From NCBI GenBank assembly GCA_964463505.1, contig CAYXDC010000002.1, forward strand, positions 61,962-125,961: a stretch of DNA of 64,000 bases. Reading direction: 5' to 3'. This stretch comes from JAJZSS01 sp964463505. Lineage in GTDB: Bacteria > Chloroflexota > Anaerolineae > Anaerolineales > UBA4823. A program made the position numbers and the translations under genes. The notes under the pieces were generated by a model. The model was not told where the DNA came from. It did not search any database and worked only from the letters and a program-made list of their open reading frames with translations. This document shows, one piece after another, positions 16,081 through 25,880 of the stretch (positions are counted from its first letter, which is position 1; each line of letters starts with the position of its first letter).

Positions 16081-19000
16081 CTACTTACGCCGCCGCCTGC
16101 GCTTCTTGGCGTTTGAGCTACTGTGGGTTGTGGGTTGCGCCATGCCGGCAGGCGCCGCGTCCGGGCGCTCTTGATCAGCGCCGTTATCATCGCCGGTATC
16201 GTCCCCGATAGCTGTATCCTCTTCCTGCTCGCTATCTTCAGCCGCTACAAGGTTATCTGTATCCTCCCGGCTGGATTGAGCGGTAGTTAGGCGCGGGCGG
16301 TAAGTGAACATACGGGTTACCACACCCAGGCGCATATTGTCCAATAACTCTTGGAAAAGCTCAAAAGCCTTGTTTTTATACTGTACCAGAGGGTCGCGTT
16401 GCGCATAGGCTTCCAGGCCAATCGAGACGCGCAAGGCTTCCATCTGAGTTAAGTAATCTACCCACAACTCGGTGATAACGCTTAACAGGAGCTGGCGATA
16501 GATGATGGTAAGGGTGCGCCGGCCGAGAATATCTATCAGGCTTTGTTGAGCATCTAAAGGCAGGTTACCAAGCTGTGTGCCAGACAGGGCGAGGGTTTGT
16601 TCCTCCCCAAGAGCGCGTTGGATAGAAGCCTGCAGGTTTTCTTCCAGACTGTTAATCGTTTGCCCACTCAGGCGTTGGAACTCATAAATTCCCCAGGAGC
16701 GCCGCACCGTTTCTTCAGCTTTTTCCAGGTGGGCCAGCACGTCGGCTGTGATTTCCTCTGGGTCAAGATCTTTGATCAGTTGAGCGGCATAATAGTTGTA
16801 GATCAAGCGCGTGGTACGCGTCCACACCCGACGGTGGGTTTTCTTGTCAAAGCTGGCGCGTTGGCCCTCGGTGAGAGTTACCAGCAGGTAGATCAGGTGA
16901 TTGCGCTGCAGGGGTCCGTTCAGACGGGCCAGTGTGCTATCCAGATGCTTGACAATCGCTCCCTGGTCGCCCAGGTAACGTTCCTGACGGCGCTCAAATA
17001 CCTGGTTGATACTCTCCAGGATGCGTTCGCCAACGGTATCCCAATCCTCCTGGGCCAGGCGAGTCGAGTCGATTTCCAGACTTTCTTCAAGACGCCGCTC
17101 AACTGCCCCAACCAGCCGAATAATTGCCTGTTGGGTTAACAACGCTTCGACCTGTTCGGATACAATCCCCTCAACCGCGCGCGGGTCATCGCGCAAGGCG
17201 CGCTGCTGTTCCGGCGTGAGACGCAGAGACAGGTGCAACATACCGGAAAGCTCATTAGCTAGGTCAACCGGTTTACGGGTATCGGTTTCATCCGCTAGGC
17301 GTATTCCCTCAAAAAAAGTATCCACCAGTTCCAGGCGTTCTTTGATTTGATCCTTGAGGCGGTCTTCATTCTGGTTATGCAGACTACTCACGGTGCTGAC
17401 GAGGTGGTTTTGTTCGCTGGCGATGGCGGCCTGGATCACCTGCAGCAGCACGCGCCGTCCTTCTTGGAGGGGAATAGCTTGTCCACTTTCGTCAGTAGCG
17501 CCTGAAGCTCTGGCTGAATTGAGAACGGCATCCGCCAGGAGCTTCAGGGTATAGGAAGGGACCAGAAGTCCGCCGATATTCAATGGCGGCTGAATTTGAT
17601 CCAGCCAGGAAAGCAGCTTCCAGGGACCTTCCGCCTCGTCGAGCGCTTCGGGTACGCGCCGGTTTACCTCCGCGCGCAGCATGTCGGTTACATCTTCGCT
17701 CAGATCATCTTTGGTAAAGATGCGATTGCGCTGGGCGTAGATCTTCGCACGTTGCATGTTCAGTACGTCGTCATATTCCAATAGATGTTTACGAACATCA
17801 AAATTGGCGCCTTCAACCCTAGATTGGGATTGCTCGACAATGCGTGAGACCAGACCTACTTCGAGAGGCAGGGCATCGTCAATTTTTAGGCGCTGCATCA
17901 GGCTGTCGGCTTGCGAACCGCCAAACATGCGCATCAGTTCATCTTCCATAGAGAGGTAGAAGCGGGATGATCCTGGATCACCCTGCCGGGCGGCGCGGCC
18001 GCGCAACTGGTTGTCGATACGCCTTGCTTCATGGCGCTCGGAGCCGATCACATGCAGACCGCCCAGCTCACGCACCCGCTCCATATCCTGCATATGTTGC
18101 ATGAAGAATTGGACTTCTGAGCCATAAATACCATACTCGGCAGGGTCCATGGCTTGCAGAGCTGTACGACGTTGCTCCATGGTCATGTTGTAGGGATCAT
18201 CGTATCCGGCGCGACTCAATAACCGATTGGTCGCCGTCAAAATCTCCTCCGCTAGCTCTCCGCCCAACTTGATGTCTACACCACGCCCGGCCATATTGGT
18301 GGCGATGGTCACAGCGCCAAATGCTCCCGCCCCGGCAATTATCTGGCTTTCTTCAGTATGTTTGCGCGCGTTAAGCACCTCATGCGGTATCCCAGATTTA
18401 AGATCAGTTATTAAACGCTCGGGATCAGCCTCGGGGATGTTCAAGTGGCTCAGCAACTTGTGAATATTTTCCTGGTCCTCAGGATTGAAGGACATGCCCA
18501 GGTCACGGGCCATCTTGCGCATGGCGCTTATATCCAGGTCTTCAATGGGCTGGTTTAAATACTGCAGCTCTTCGATCAAGCGTCCATCTTCTTCGCGGTG
18601 ATTGGCGGTAAGCCAGGCCTGGCGCAGTAAAAACGTGAGCGCCATGCGGCGTAGCGGTTCAGCCCTAAGGCGATTGGATACCTTCTCGGAAAGCTCTACC
18701 GAAGTCGTACCCACCAACAACGGGCGTCCAAGTACGTGGTAGCGTAGAATTTCTCGGGCGATGGTGCGCAGTTTGGCTTCCTGGCTACGATACACTACAT
18801 CGGGATAGTCTTGGCGTTTGAAATACAGTGGTTGTTTAGCGGGGTCGTTGGCACGCGAGTAATAGGTATATTTATAACCTTCATCATCGCGCGCTTCGAT
18901 TGTGGTCAGGCTAAGCTCAGGGCGCTGGGCCTGATATTCCAGGTTGGTGGGGATCGCCAGAACTTCCAGCTTGTAGATTTTGTCGAATTCTTCTGCCTCT

Positions 19001-20226
19001 GTGATGGCAGTACCGGTCATACCTGCCAGCTTTTCGTACATACGGAAGTAATTCTGGATGGTGATGGTGGCATAAGTCACCGATTCACTCTGCACTTTAG
19101 CGCCTTCTTTAGCTTCCACAGCCTGGTGTAAGCCGTCCGACCAGCGCCGCCCGGGCATTAAGCGCCCGGTGAACTCGTCGATGATCACTACTTTGCCGGC
19201 TTGAACCAGATAATCTTTGTTGCGCTTGAACAGGAACTGGGCGCGTAAGGCTTGCTCCAGATAACCGATTAAGCGCGCTTGCTCCAGGGTCACATCTTCA
19301 GGGCGGTCTGGATCACGCAGCGGCATACCGATCAGTTCCTCGGCATGTAATTCACCGATTTCGGTAAGAGTCACGTTGCGGTCGCGCTCGTTGACCTCGT
19401 AGTCCTCGGGGCGCAGACTGCGCACAACTTGCGCCATACGCACATACCATTCACCCTCATCCTGGGCTGGTCCAGAAATAATCAATGGAGTGCGCGCTTC
19501 ATCAATTAAGACATTGTCGACCTCATCGATGATTGCGAAATAGTGCTCACGCTGCACGCGATCCTCAATGTGCATGGTCATGTTATCGCGCAGGTAATCA
19601 AAGCCAAATTCACTGTTGGTACCGTAGGTGATATCTGCCTGGTAGGCTTCCCGGCGGGGGACCATCTGTAATTGGTGTTGATCTTCGTGTGGCGAGGTGT
19701 GCTCCAGATCCACCAGGAAAGCTTTTTTCCCGTTCTCTGTGCGGGCAGCCATCTGCAATACACCCACACTCATGCCCAGAAGATTGTAAATAGGAGCCAT
19801 CCAGCGTGCATCGCGGCGGGCAAGGTAGTCGTTCACGGTGATCAGATGCACGCCTTGTCCAGTGAGCGCGTTCAGATACACAGGCAAGGTCGCTACCAGG
19901 GTTTTGCCTTCCCCGGTGCGCATCTCGGCAATCGTGCCCTGGTGCAAGGCGATGCCGCCAATCAATTGGACATCGTAATGACGCTGACCCAGAGTACGTT
20001 TGCTGGCCTCGCGAACGACAGCGAAAGCTTCCGGAAGCAGGTCGTTCAGGTTTTCGCCTTCACTTAAGCGAGCACGAAATTCAACGGTTTTATGGGCCAG
20101 TTCTGCCGGGCTCAAAGCCTCAATTTCATTCTCCAGGTCGTTGATCTGATCAACAACCTGAGAAAACTTGTCAATGGAGCGTTGGTTGGGGTCGCCACCA
20201 AACAGGCGTACAAATTTCTTTAGCAT
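16081..20226 (-). CDS. secA: Preprotein translocase ATPase SecA, greatly enlarged
   Basis: SecA drives proteins through SecYEG by ATP hydrolysis. The DEAD motor is clear: TGEGKT at residues 104-109, DEVD at 234-237, EFTGRLMPGRRWSDGLHQA near 351, NMAGRGVDI near 644 and QLRGRAARQGDPGSSRFY near 740. The protein has 1381 residues against the usual 800-950. Extra sequence occurs in NBD2 (about residues 521-611, where about 5 are normal, and 655-720) and in the helical scaffold/wing region (about 850-1240). The C-terminus lacks the Cys-rich SEC-C zinc motif and instead ends in an acidic stretch and a KKRRRRRK tail. The ATG at 20226 is chosen over a TTG that overlaps the AAGG site. A TATAAT on the minus strand at 20253-20248 is the likely -10. 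Confidence 0.93.
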   Translation of the reverse strand: MLKKFVRLFGGDPNQRSIDKFSQVVDQINDLENEIEALSPAELAHKTVEFRARLSEGENLNDLLPEAFAVVREASKRTLGQRHYDVQLIGGIALHQGTIAEMRTGEGKTLVATLPVYLNALTGQGVHLITVNDYLARRDARWMAPIYNLLGMSVGVLQMAARTENGKKAFLVDLEHTSPHEDQHQLQMVPRREAYQADITYGTNSEFGFDYLRDNMTMHIEDRVQREHYFAIIDEVDNVLIDEARTPLIISGPAQDEGEWYVRMAQVVRSLRPEDYEVNERDRNVTLTEIGELHAEELIGMPLRDPDRPEDVTLEQARLIGYLEQALRAQFLFKRNKDYLVQAGKVVIIDEFTGRLMPGRRWSDGLHQAVEAKEGAKVQSESVTYATITIQNYFRMYEKLAGMTGTAITEAEEFDKIYKLEVLAIPTNLEYQAQRPELSLTTIEARDDEGYKYTYYSRANDPAKQPLYFKRQDYPDVVYRSQEAKLRTIAREILRYHVLGRPLLVGTTSVELSEKVSNRLRAEPLRRMALTFLLRQAWLTANHREEDGRLIEELQYLNQPIEDLDISAMRKMARDLGMSFNPEDQENIHKLLSHLNIPEADPERLITDLKSGIPHEVLNARKHTEESQIIAGAGAFGAVTIATNMAGRGVDIKLGGELAEEILTATNRLLSRAGYDDPYNMTMEQRRTALQAMDPAEYGIYGSEVQFFMQHMQDMERVRELGGLHVIGSERHEARRIDNQLRGRAARQGDPGSSRFYLSMEDELMRMFGGSQADSLMQRLKIDDALPLEVGLVSRIVEQSQSRVEGANFDVRKHLLEYDDVLNMQRAKIYAQRNRIFTKDDLSEDVTDMLRAEVNRRVPEALDEAEGPWKLLSWLDQIQPPLNIGGLLVPSYTLKLLADAVLNSARASGATDESGQAIPLQEGRRVLLQVIQAAIASEQNHLVSTVSSLHNQNEDRLKDQIKERLELVDTFFEGIRLADETDTRKPVDLANELSGMLHLSLRLTPEQQRALRDDPRAVEGIVSEQVEALLTQQAIIRLVGAVERRLEESLEIDSTRLAQEDWDTVGERILESINQVFERRQERYLGDQGAIVKHLDSTLARLNGPLQRNHLIYLLVTLTEGQRASFDKKTHRRVWTRTTRLIYNYYAAQLIKDLDPEEITADVLAHLEKAEETVRRSWGIYEFQRLSGQTINSLEENLQASIQRALGEEQTLALSGTQLGNLPLDAQQSLIDILGRRTLTIIYRQLLLSVITELWVDYLTQMEALRVSIGLEAYAQRDPLVQYKNKAFELFQELLDNMRLGVVTRMFTYRPRLTTAQSSREDTDNLVAAEDSEQEEDTAIGDDTGDDNGADQERPDAAPAGMAQPTTHSSSNAKKRRRRRK

Positions 20227-20353
20227 AAAATGCAACCTTTCGGGGCGATTATAGCATAGTGAGTTTAAAAATAGCTGAGAGGCTCGAACAGGTCACTCGA
20301 AGAGGAGAGTGGGCAATCATCTGGAAATATTAATCTTAAAGAATTCCAGCGCC

Positions 20354-20384
20354 TTGGGTTCCATACAGGGTGCCGTGCTATAAT
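20354..20384 (+). promoter_or_regulatory. Possible dnaE promoter
   Basis: A consensus TATAAT at 20379-20384 is preceded by TTGGGT at 20354-20359, a long 19-base spacing. It lies in the 300-base divergent region between secA and dnaE and would leave a leader of about 135 bases. Only the -10 is convincing. Confidence 0.35.
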
Positions 20385-20526
20385 CAATATTGCTCGCTCA
20401 TAGTTTATTGTTTACGCATAGTCCGAGCTGTTTTGTGGTCATTCCTTTTGGGGGTTGTCATACTTGGCGGTGGACTGGCAGCCTGATCTCCACCGCATTA
20501 GATCTAGAATATGAGGCTGGTTGTTC

Positions 20527-23500
20527 ATGTCCTTTGTCCATTTGCATGTCCATTCTGAATACTCACTGCTGGATGGTTTTAGCGATATCAAGAAACTGGT
20601 AGCGCGCGCCAAGGAAATGGAAATGCCCGCTCTGGCGCTGACCGATCACGGTACCATGTTTGGGGTGATCGATTTTTTCAACACAGCCACTAAAGCCGGG
20701 ATCAAGCCAATTATTGGTGTGGAAGCATATATGGCAGCGCGCACAATGAAGGACCGCGATCCGCAGTTTGATAAACGTTCATCCCATTTGCTGTTGCTGG
20801 CTGAAAATGAGATCGGTTATAAGAACCTGCTGCAGATTGCCAGCACTGCCCAAATTGATGGTTTTTACTACTACCCGCGAGTTGATCACGAATTCCTCGC
20901 CCAACACGCCGAAGGCATAATTTGCACCTCTGGTTGTATGTCCGCTGAAGTGCCGCGCATGATCCAGAACGAGAAGCTGGATTCCGCCCGGCGTACCCTG
21001 GATTGGTACTATGAGGTGTTTGGGCCGGAGCGCTTCTTCCTTGAACTTCAGCAACATGATATCAAAGAGTTAGATCGGATCAACCAACAGCTCCTGGATT
21101 TGGGACACCGCTATGATGCCCGCTTTGTGGCTACCAATGACGTGCATTATGTGGATAAGGAAGATGCTCGCTACCAGGATATCATGCTAGCGATCCAGAC
21201 CGGTACGCTGCTCAGTGATCCAAATCGTATGCGCATGACCGGCCCATCCTATTACTTGCGCAGCCCGCAAGAGATGGGACAATTGTTTGCCGAAGTACCG
21301 GAAGCCTTGAGTAATACGCTCCTGATCGCTGAGCGCTGCAATGTGGATCTTAGCTTCAAGGGCTATCATCTGCCCGAATTCGATGTGCCTGAAGGCTGCA
21401 CACCGGAAACCTATTTAGGTGACCTGTGCGAGAAAGGCCTGGAAAAGCGCTTTGGCTCTCGGGCAAGCGATCCTGTATATCGCCAACGCCTGGAATACGA
21501 GCTTAAGATTATCCACCAGATGGGCTTTGATACCTATTTCCTGATTGTATGGGATCTCTGCCGCTATGCAAGAGAGCAGGGAATCTGGTACAACGCCCGT
21601 GGTTCCGCAGCAGGCTCGATTGTGGCGTACGCGCTGGATATTACGATTGTAGATCCAATTGAGCACGGCCTGATCTTTGAGCGCTTCCTGAACCCTGGGC
21701 GTATTTCCATGCCAGATATTGACCTGGATTTTCGTGATGACCGGCGGAGTGAGATGTTGCAATATACTGCCCGCCGTTATGGAAATGATAAAGTCGCCCA
21801 GATCATTACTTTCGGCACCCTTGGGGCACGCGCGGCCATCCGTGATGTGGGTCGCGTCATGGATGTTCCATTGAGTGAAGTGGATCGGGTTGCCAAAACG
21901 ATCCCCAATATTCCTGGCAAGCCCATTAAGATAGACGAAGCTCTGGAGGAAATTACCGAACTGAAGGAGCTATACAACTCTGCCCCGTATCTAAGGGAAT
22001 TAATTGACACCGCCAAGCACGTGGAAGGTGTGGTGCGCAACGCTGGCACACACGCCGCCGGGGTGATTATTACCGATAAACCCACGATCGAATATATCCC
22101 CCTGCACCGGCCTACCGGCAGCTCGGCAGAAGACAGCCCGGTCAAGACAGTCACCCAATTTGAGATGCAAGTTCTTGACTCATTAGGTTTGCTCAAAGTA
22201 GACTTCCTAGGCCTGGCGACACTGACAATTATGGCGCGTGCCTGTGATCTGATCTGCCAGCGCCATGGAATTGAGTTTAATCTCACTAACATACCAATCG
22301 ATGATCCAGCTACTTTTGAGCTGCTCGGGCGCGGTGAGACTGCTGGGGTCTTCCAGGTAGAAGGCTCAGGTATGCGGCGCTACCTGATGCAGATGAAGCC
22401 CAAAGAACTGGCGAATGTAATCGCCATGGTGGCGCTTTTCCGCCCGGGCCCGATGGAGTTTATTCCGGGCTATATTCGCCGCATGCATGGTGAAGAAGAA
22501 GTTACCTTCAAGCACCCCTCTCTCGAATCGATCTTTGGGGAAACCTACGGATACCCGGTTTACCAAGAGCAGCTCATGTTCGCAGTGATGCAGTTGGCAG
22601 GCTACACTGCGCCTGAGGCAGACGATTTGCGCAAGGCGGTGTCCAAAAAGCAGAAAGAAAAACTGGGAGATCACCGCCAGAAATTCATTACGGGCGCCGT
22701 TGCTAATGGGATTGCCGAGCAAACCGCCAGTGAGATCTTCTCTGAATGGGAGGAGTTTGCCCGTTACGGCTTCAACAAGGCGCATGCTGCCGATTATGGG
22801 GTCATTGCAGTTCAAACTGGCTATCTAAAAGCGCATTATCCCGTTGAATATATGACCGCTTTATTATCGGTCAACCAGAATGACACCAGTAAGGTTGCAT
22901 TATATGTCGCAGATTGCCGGCGCATGGGGATTGCCGTGGAACCGCCCGATATCAACTGCAGTGGTTGGGATTTCACCATCGAAGATCATGCAGAAGGTAG
23001 TTCTACCATTCGCTTTGGTCTGGGTGCGGTGAAAAATGTTGGGCAGAGCCCGGTCAATATCATTCTGGAAGAGCGTTCCCATGGACCATTTGCGGATTTA
23101 AATGACTTTGTCCGGCGGGTGGATCTGCGTCATGTTGGCCGCCGTGCGCTGGAATGTCTTGTAAAAGTAGGCGCGCTGGATTCTTTCGGCAACCGACCAG
23201 CACTGCTTGAATCGCTCGACCGTATCACCGCGGTCAGCGCAGCTCGATTTAGGGCCAAGGAGTCGGGTCAGCTTAGTCTGTTTGGCGCCCAAACTGGTGT
23301 TGAGGAAGAGCTAAGCCTGCCTCCTGTAAATGGGGAGATCAGCCGCCGGGAAGTACTGAATTGGGAGCGTGAGCTGATCGGCTTGTATGTCTCGGACCAT
23401 CCACTCAGCCCGATTATGGCTGAATTGACTCAAGCTGTCACGCATTTTTCAGGCCAGCTCTCGGAGGCTGCCCATGATGAGAAGGTGCGCGTGGCGGGCT

Positions 23501-24549
23501 TGATTGTGCGCATCCGCCACCACCAGAGCAAAGCCGGCAAGCCGATGGGATTTGTGACGATCGAAGACTTGCAGGGTACGGTTGAGCTGGTAGTTTTTCC
23601 ACGTACCTGGGCTGAGTATAGTGAGTTGATCGATTATGATCGCATTGTCCTCGTGGATGGGAAAGTGGATGCCCAGGGCGCTGAGCCAAAAATCCTGGTA
23701 GACCGCATGACCACCGAATTTTCGATGGTTTCTCCTCTTGAACCCACTCCGGGCCTAGGCCACAATAATCACCCGCGTTATCCGGTGCCTGAGGAGGATC
23801 CAGAAGGTTTTACAGACGAGGAACCCGCTCCAGCGGTATATGAGAAACTCAACCCCTACCAGCCTGAAATTTCCAAGAATTTGCCTGCCGTAGAACTTGA
23901 TGACGCCTGGGACGAGGATGGTCCTCCTCCACCGGATGCTTTTGCGCCTGGTCTGGAGTATGGCGGCTACGTGACCGATCTGCACCTGGTTAATCCTGTT
24001 GAGGAAACCTTTGCATCTGCCAGTACACTGGCAGATGACCCATCTACCTCAGCACTTAAATCGCCTGAACAGCAAAGTGATCCGGTTGAGATCCCGGCAG
24101 AATTACCAGCAGAGTTGCCGGTGATCTCAGCGCCGCAATCCAAACTTGTGGTTGAGTCTGCCCCCATCTCTGTATCTGCTAAGCCAGAAATTCCCCCCGT
24201 GGTTCTTGATCCTGCCCAAATTAGTCGGGAGGAACCTTTAGCTGAAAGACCCGCCTATCTGGTATCTCCGGTCATTCCACAGTCGGAGGGCAACGTTCGT
24301 ATGCTGACTATTGTCCTGCGCTCCACAGGTGATAAAACCCGCGACGTGCTTCGTTTGCGACGTATCCACGGGATTGCGACCAGCTATCCGGGCAATGATC
24401 GGTTTGCCTTCCGTGTCTTTGAGCGCAATCGGGGATATTTACTGGAATTTCCCAATCATACGATTGGGATTTGTGCAGAACTGAGTACCCGTCTCAGTGC
24501 ATTACTGGGAGCAGAACAAATCAGTATAGAACCGATTACCTTCCAATAG
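20527..24549 (+). CDS. dnaE: DNA polymerase III alpha subunit (DnaE)
   Basis: This is the replicative polymerase catalytic subunit, 1340 residues. The N-terminal PHP domain opens FVHLHVHSEYSLLDG and contains ALTDHGTMFG. The palm has the catalytic aspartates in MPDIDLDF (near residue 400), with VARFRPGPM-like LFRPGPMEFIPGY downstream and the FNKAHAADYG helix-hairpin signature. An OB-fold (tRNA_anti) begins near residue 987 (VRVAGLIVRIRHHQSK). It is followed by an unusual Pro/Glu/Ser-rich linker (about residues 1075-1255) and a small C-terminal domain. The ATG at 20527 is used; a TTG two codons earlier is unsupported. A strong terminator follows. Confidence 0.95.
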   Translation: MSFVHLHVHSEYSLLDGFSDIKKLVARAKEMEMPALALTDHGTMFGVIDFFNTATKAGIKPIIGVEAYMAARTMKDRDPQFDKRSSHLLLLAENEIGYKNLLQIASTAQIDGFYYYPRVDHEFLAQHAEGIICTSGCMSAEVPRMIQNEKLDSARRTLDWYYEVFGPERFFLELQQHDIKELDRINQQLLDLGHRYDARFVATNDVHYVDKEDARYQDIMLAIQTGTLLSDPNRMRMTGPSYYLRSPQEMGQLFAEVPEALSNTLLIAERCNVDLSFKGYHLPEFDVPEGCTPETYLGDLCEKGLEKRFGSRASDPVYRQRLEYELKIIHQMGFDTYFLIVWDLCRYAREQGIWYNARGSAAGSIVAYALDITIVDPIEHGLIFERFLNPGRISMPDIDLDFRDDRRSEMLQYTARRYGNDKVAQIITFGTLGARAAIRDVGRVMDVPLSEVDRVAKTIPNIPGKPIKIDEALEEITELKELYNSAPYLRELIDTAKHVEGVVRNAGTHAAGVIITDKPTIEYIPLHRPTGSSAEDSPVKTVTQFEMQVLDSLGLLKVDFLGLATLTIMARACDLICQRHGIEFNLTNIPIDDPATFELLGRGETAGVFQVEGSGMRRYLMQMKPKELANVIAMVALFRPGPMEFIPGYIRRMHGEEEVTFKHPSLESIFGETYGYPVYQEQLMFAVMQLAGYTAPEADDLRKAVSKKQKEKLGDHRQKFITGAVANGIAEQTASEIFSEWEEFARYGFNKAHAADYGVIAVQTGYLKAHYPVEYMTALLSVNQNDTSKVALYVADCRRMGIAVEPPDINCSGWDFTIEDHAEGSSTIRFGLGAVKNVGQSPVNIILEERSHGPFADLNDFVRRVDLRHVGRRALECLVKVGALDSFGNRPALLESLDRITAVSAARFRAKESGQLSLFGAQTGVEEELSLPPVNGEISRREVLNWERELIGLYVSDHPLSPIMAELTQAVTHFSGQLSEAAHDEKVRVAGLIVRIRHHQSKAGKPMGFVTIEDLQGTVELVVFPRTWAEYSELIDYDRIVLVDGKVDAQGAEPKILVDRMTTEFSMVSPLEPTPGLGHNNHPRYPVPEEDPEGFTDEEPAPAVYEKLNPYQPEISKNLPAVELDDAWDEDGPPPPDAFAPGLEYGGYVTDLHLVNPVEETFASASTLADDPSTSALKSPEQQSDPVEIPAELPAELPVISAPQSKLVVESAPISVSAKPEIPPVVLDPAQISREEPLAERPAYLVSPVIPQSEGNVRMLTIVLRSTGDKTRDVLRLRRIHGIATSYPGNDRFAFRVFERNRGYLLEFPNHTIGICAELSTRLSALLGAEQISIEPITFQ

Positions 24550-24564
24550 ATCTGTATTGGATAG

Positions 24565-24606
24565 AAACCGCCGGAGGCATCGTTTAGCCTCCGGCGGTTT
24601 TGGTTT
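24565..24606. terminator. Strong intrinsic terminator between dnaE and pfp
   Basis: Arms 24565-24578 and 24587-24600 form a perfect 14-bp GC-rich stem with an 8-base loop, and the right arm runs into TTTTGGTTT. It follows the dnaE stop by 15 bases and precedes the convergent phosphofructokinase stop by about 30. The left arm begins with AAA, so it may also stop leftward transcription. Confidence 0.85.
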
Positions 24607-24632
24607 ATATCAAAATGCAGCGACTGCCAGTT

Positions 24633-25835
24633 TTATTCAGAAGTCATGATGAATAGAGGCTTCATTTCAAAGCTCTTGTAGAACGGGCGCAAACGCTCAG
24701 TATTGTAGTGCAGACCTACATTGACAGTCTTTTTCGAGGCGGTCACGACATCGATGGGCATATTGTCGTAACGTCCATTTTTAAGGACTACCAGCCGTCC
24801 ATGGATGCCCTGCAGGATTAAGTCCAAAGCCAGGTTTCCGTAAGCCATTGGAACAATCGAGTCGATGGCGTCTGGATCACCGCCGCGCACCATGTAACCC
24901 AATTTCTGATTAATCGTGTTGACTTGCACCCCATTGTTATATTTAGCCGAGCGCACCTTCAGTTCTTCTGACACTAAATCACCAATACCACCCAGCTTGG
25001 CATGCCCGTAAGCATCCGTCGATTTGTCTTGGAAGACCATTTCACCGCCTTCAAACATGGCGCCTTCGGAAATGAGAACCACCGAATAGTGGCTGGGATT
25101 ATGTTCGCGGTCTTCTACCAGGAGCTGGGCGAGCAGGTCGATATTAAATTTGTGCTCGGGGATCACACAGCGATTAGCCGCTCCAGCCATGGTGGGTAGC
25201 ATAGCAGTGAAGCCGGCATAACGCCCAAAGACTTCCAGCACCAGTAGGCGTTCATGCGAGCCGGCGATGGTGCGCAGGCTGTTGGTCATCTGGATCGTGC
25301 GCGTCACGCAGGTGCTGAAGCCGATGCAGTAATCGGTGCCCGGTACGTCATTGTCCATCGTTTTGGGGATTGCAACCACTTTTAAGCCCTGCTTATATAG
25401 GTGCACACCATAGCTTAAGGTGTCATCGCCTCCGATCGGAATCAGGTAGTCGATGCCCAGGTAACCCAGGTTTTTGATCACTTCAGGAGTCAGATCATTC
25501 ATTTCCTGGTCGTAGGTCTCTTGCAGGTGCTCTGGGACAGCGGCTTTAGGGACACGGCTGGGGCGAGTGCGCGAGGTATGTAAGAAGGTACCTCCTGTTC
25601 GACCTGCCTTATTCACGATCTCCTCAGTCAGGATCTGGCAATTCCGGCTATTATCTACCTTGGGATCGCGAATGACTTCAATGATACCGGCCCAACCGCG
25701 CCTCAGACCAACAACTTGATAGCCTTCGCGCAAGGCGCGGATTGTCACCGCCCGGATTGCCGGGTTCAATCCCGGTACGTCACCGCCACCGGTCAGGATG
25801 CCGATGCGGCCTTTGATTTTATTTACGTTAGCCAT
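24633..25835 (-). CDS. pfp: 6-phosphofructokinase, probably PPi-dependent type
   Basis: The protein has 400 residues and phosphorylates fructose 6-phosphate at C1. The nucleotide/PPi loop reads GGGDVPGLN (residues 17-25), the active-site block IGGDDTL has Asp at the position where ATP-dependent PFKs have Gly (GGDG), and PKTMDND (157-163) has Lys where ATP enzymes have Gly or Ser. In established work this Asp/Lys pair marks PPi-PFKs, so a reversible PPi-dependent enzyme is likely; biochemical proof is absent. The usual MGR motif appears as VFGRYAGF. The ATG at 25835 has GGAGG upstream. The mutase large subunit lies 45 bases upstream on the same strand. Confidence 0.87.
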   Translation of the reverse strand: MANVNKIKGRIGILTGGGDVPGLNPAIRAVTIRALREGYQVVGLRRGWAGIIEVIRDPKVDNSRNCQILTEEIVNKAGRTGGTFLHTSRTRPSRVPKAAVPEHLQETYDQEMNDLTPEVIKNLGYLGIDYLIPIGGDDTLSYGVHLYKQGLKVVAIPKTMDNDVPGTDYCIGFSTCVTRTIQMTNSLRTIAGSHERLLVLEVFGRYAGFTAMLPTMAGAANRCVIPEHKFNIDLLAQLLVEDREHNPSHYSVVLISEGAMFEGGEMVFQDKSTDAYGHAKLGGIGDLVSEELKVRSAKYNNGVQVNTINQKLGYMVRGGDPDAIDSIVPMAYGNLALDLILQGIHGRLVVLKNGRYDNMPIDVVTASKKTVNVGLHYNTERLRPFYKSFEMKPLFIMTSE

Positions 25836-25880
25836 TTTAATCCTCCGAAAAAATAAATGCATAAAACCGTCTAATCGGTT

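Noticed and set aside
16597..17139. 180-codon open frame on the plus strand inside secA
   Set aside because: It is antisense to well-conserved SecA sequence, has no ribosome binding site, and its translation matches no family.
20227..20235. TTG start adding three residues to SecA
   Set aside because: It overlaps the AAGG ribosome binding site; the ATG at 20226 is correctly spaced.
21777..22292. 171-codon minus-strand frame inside dnaE
   Set aside because: It lies opposite the DnaE palm domain and shows no family features.
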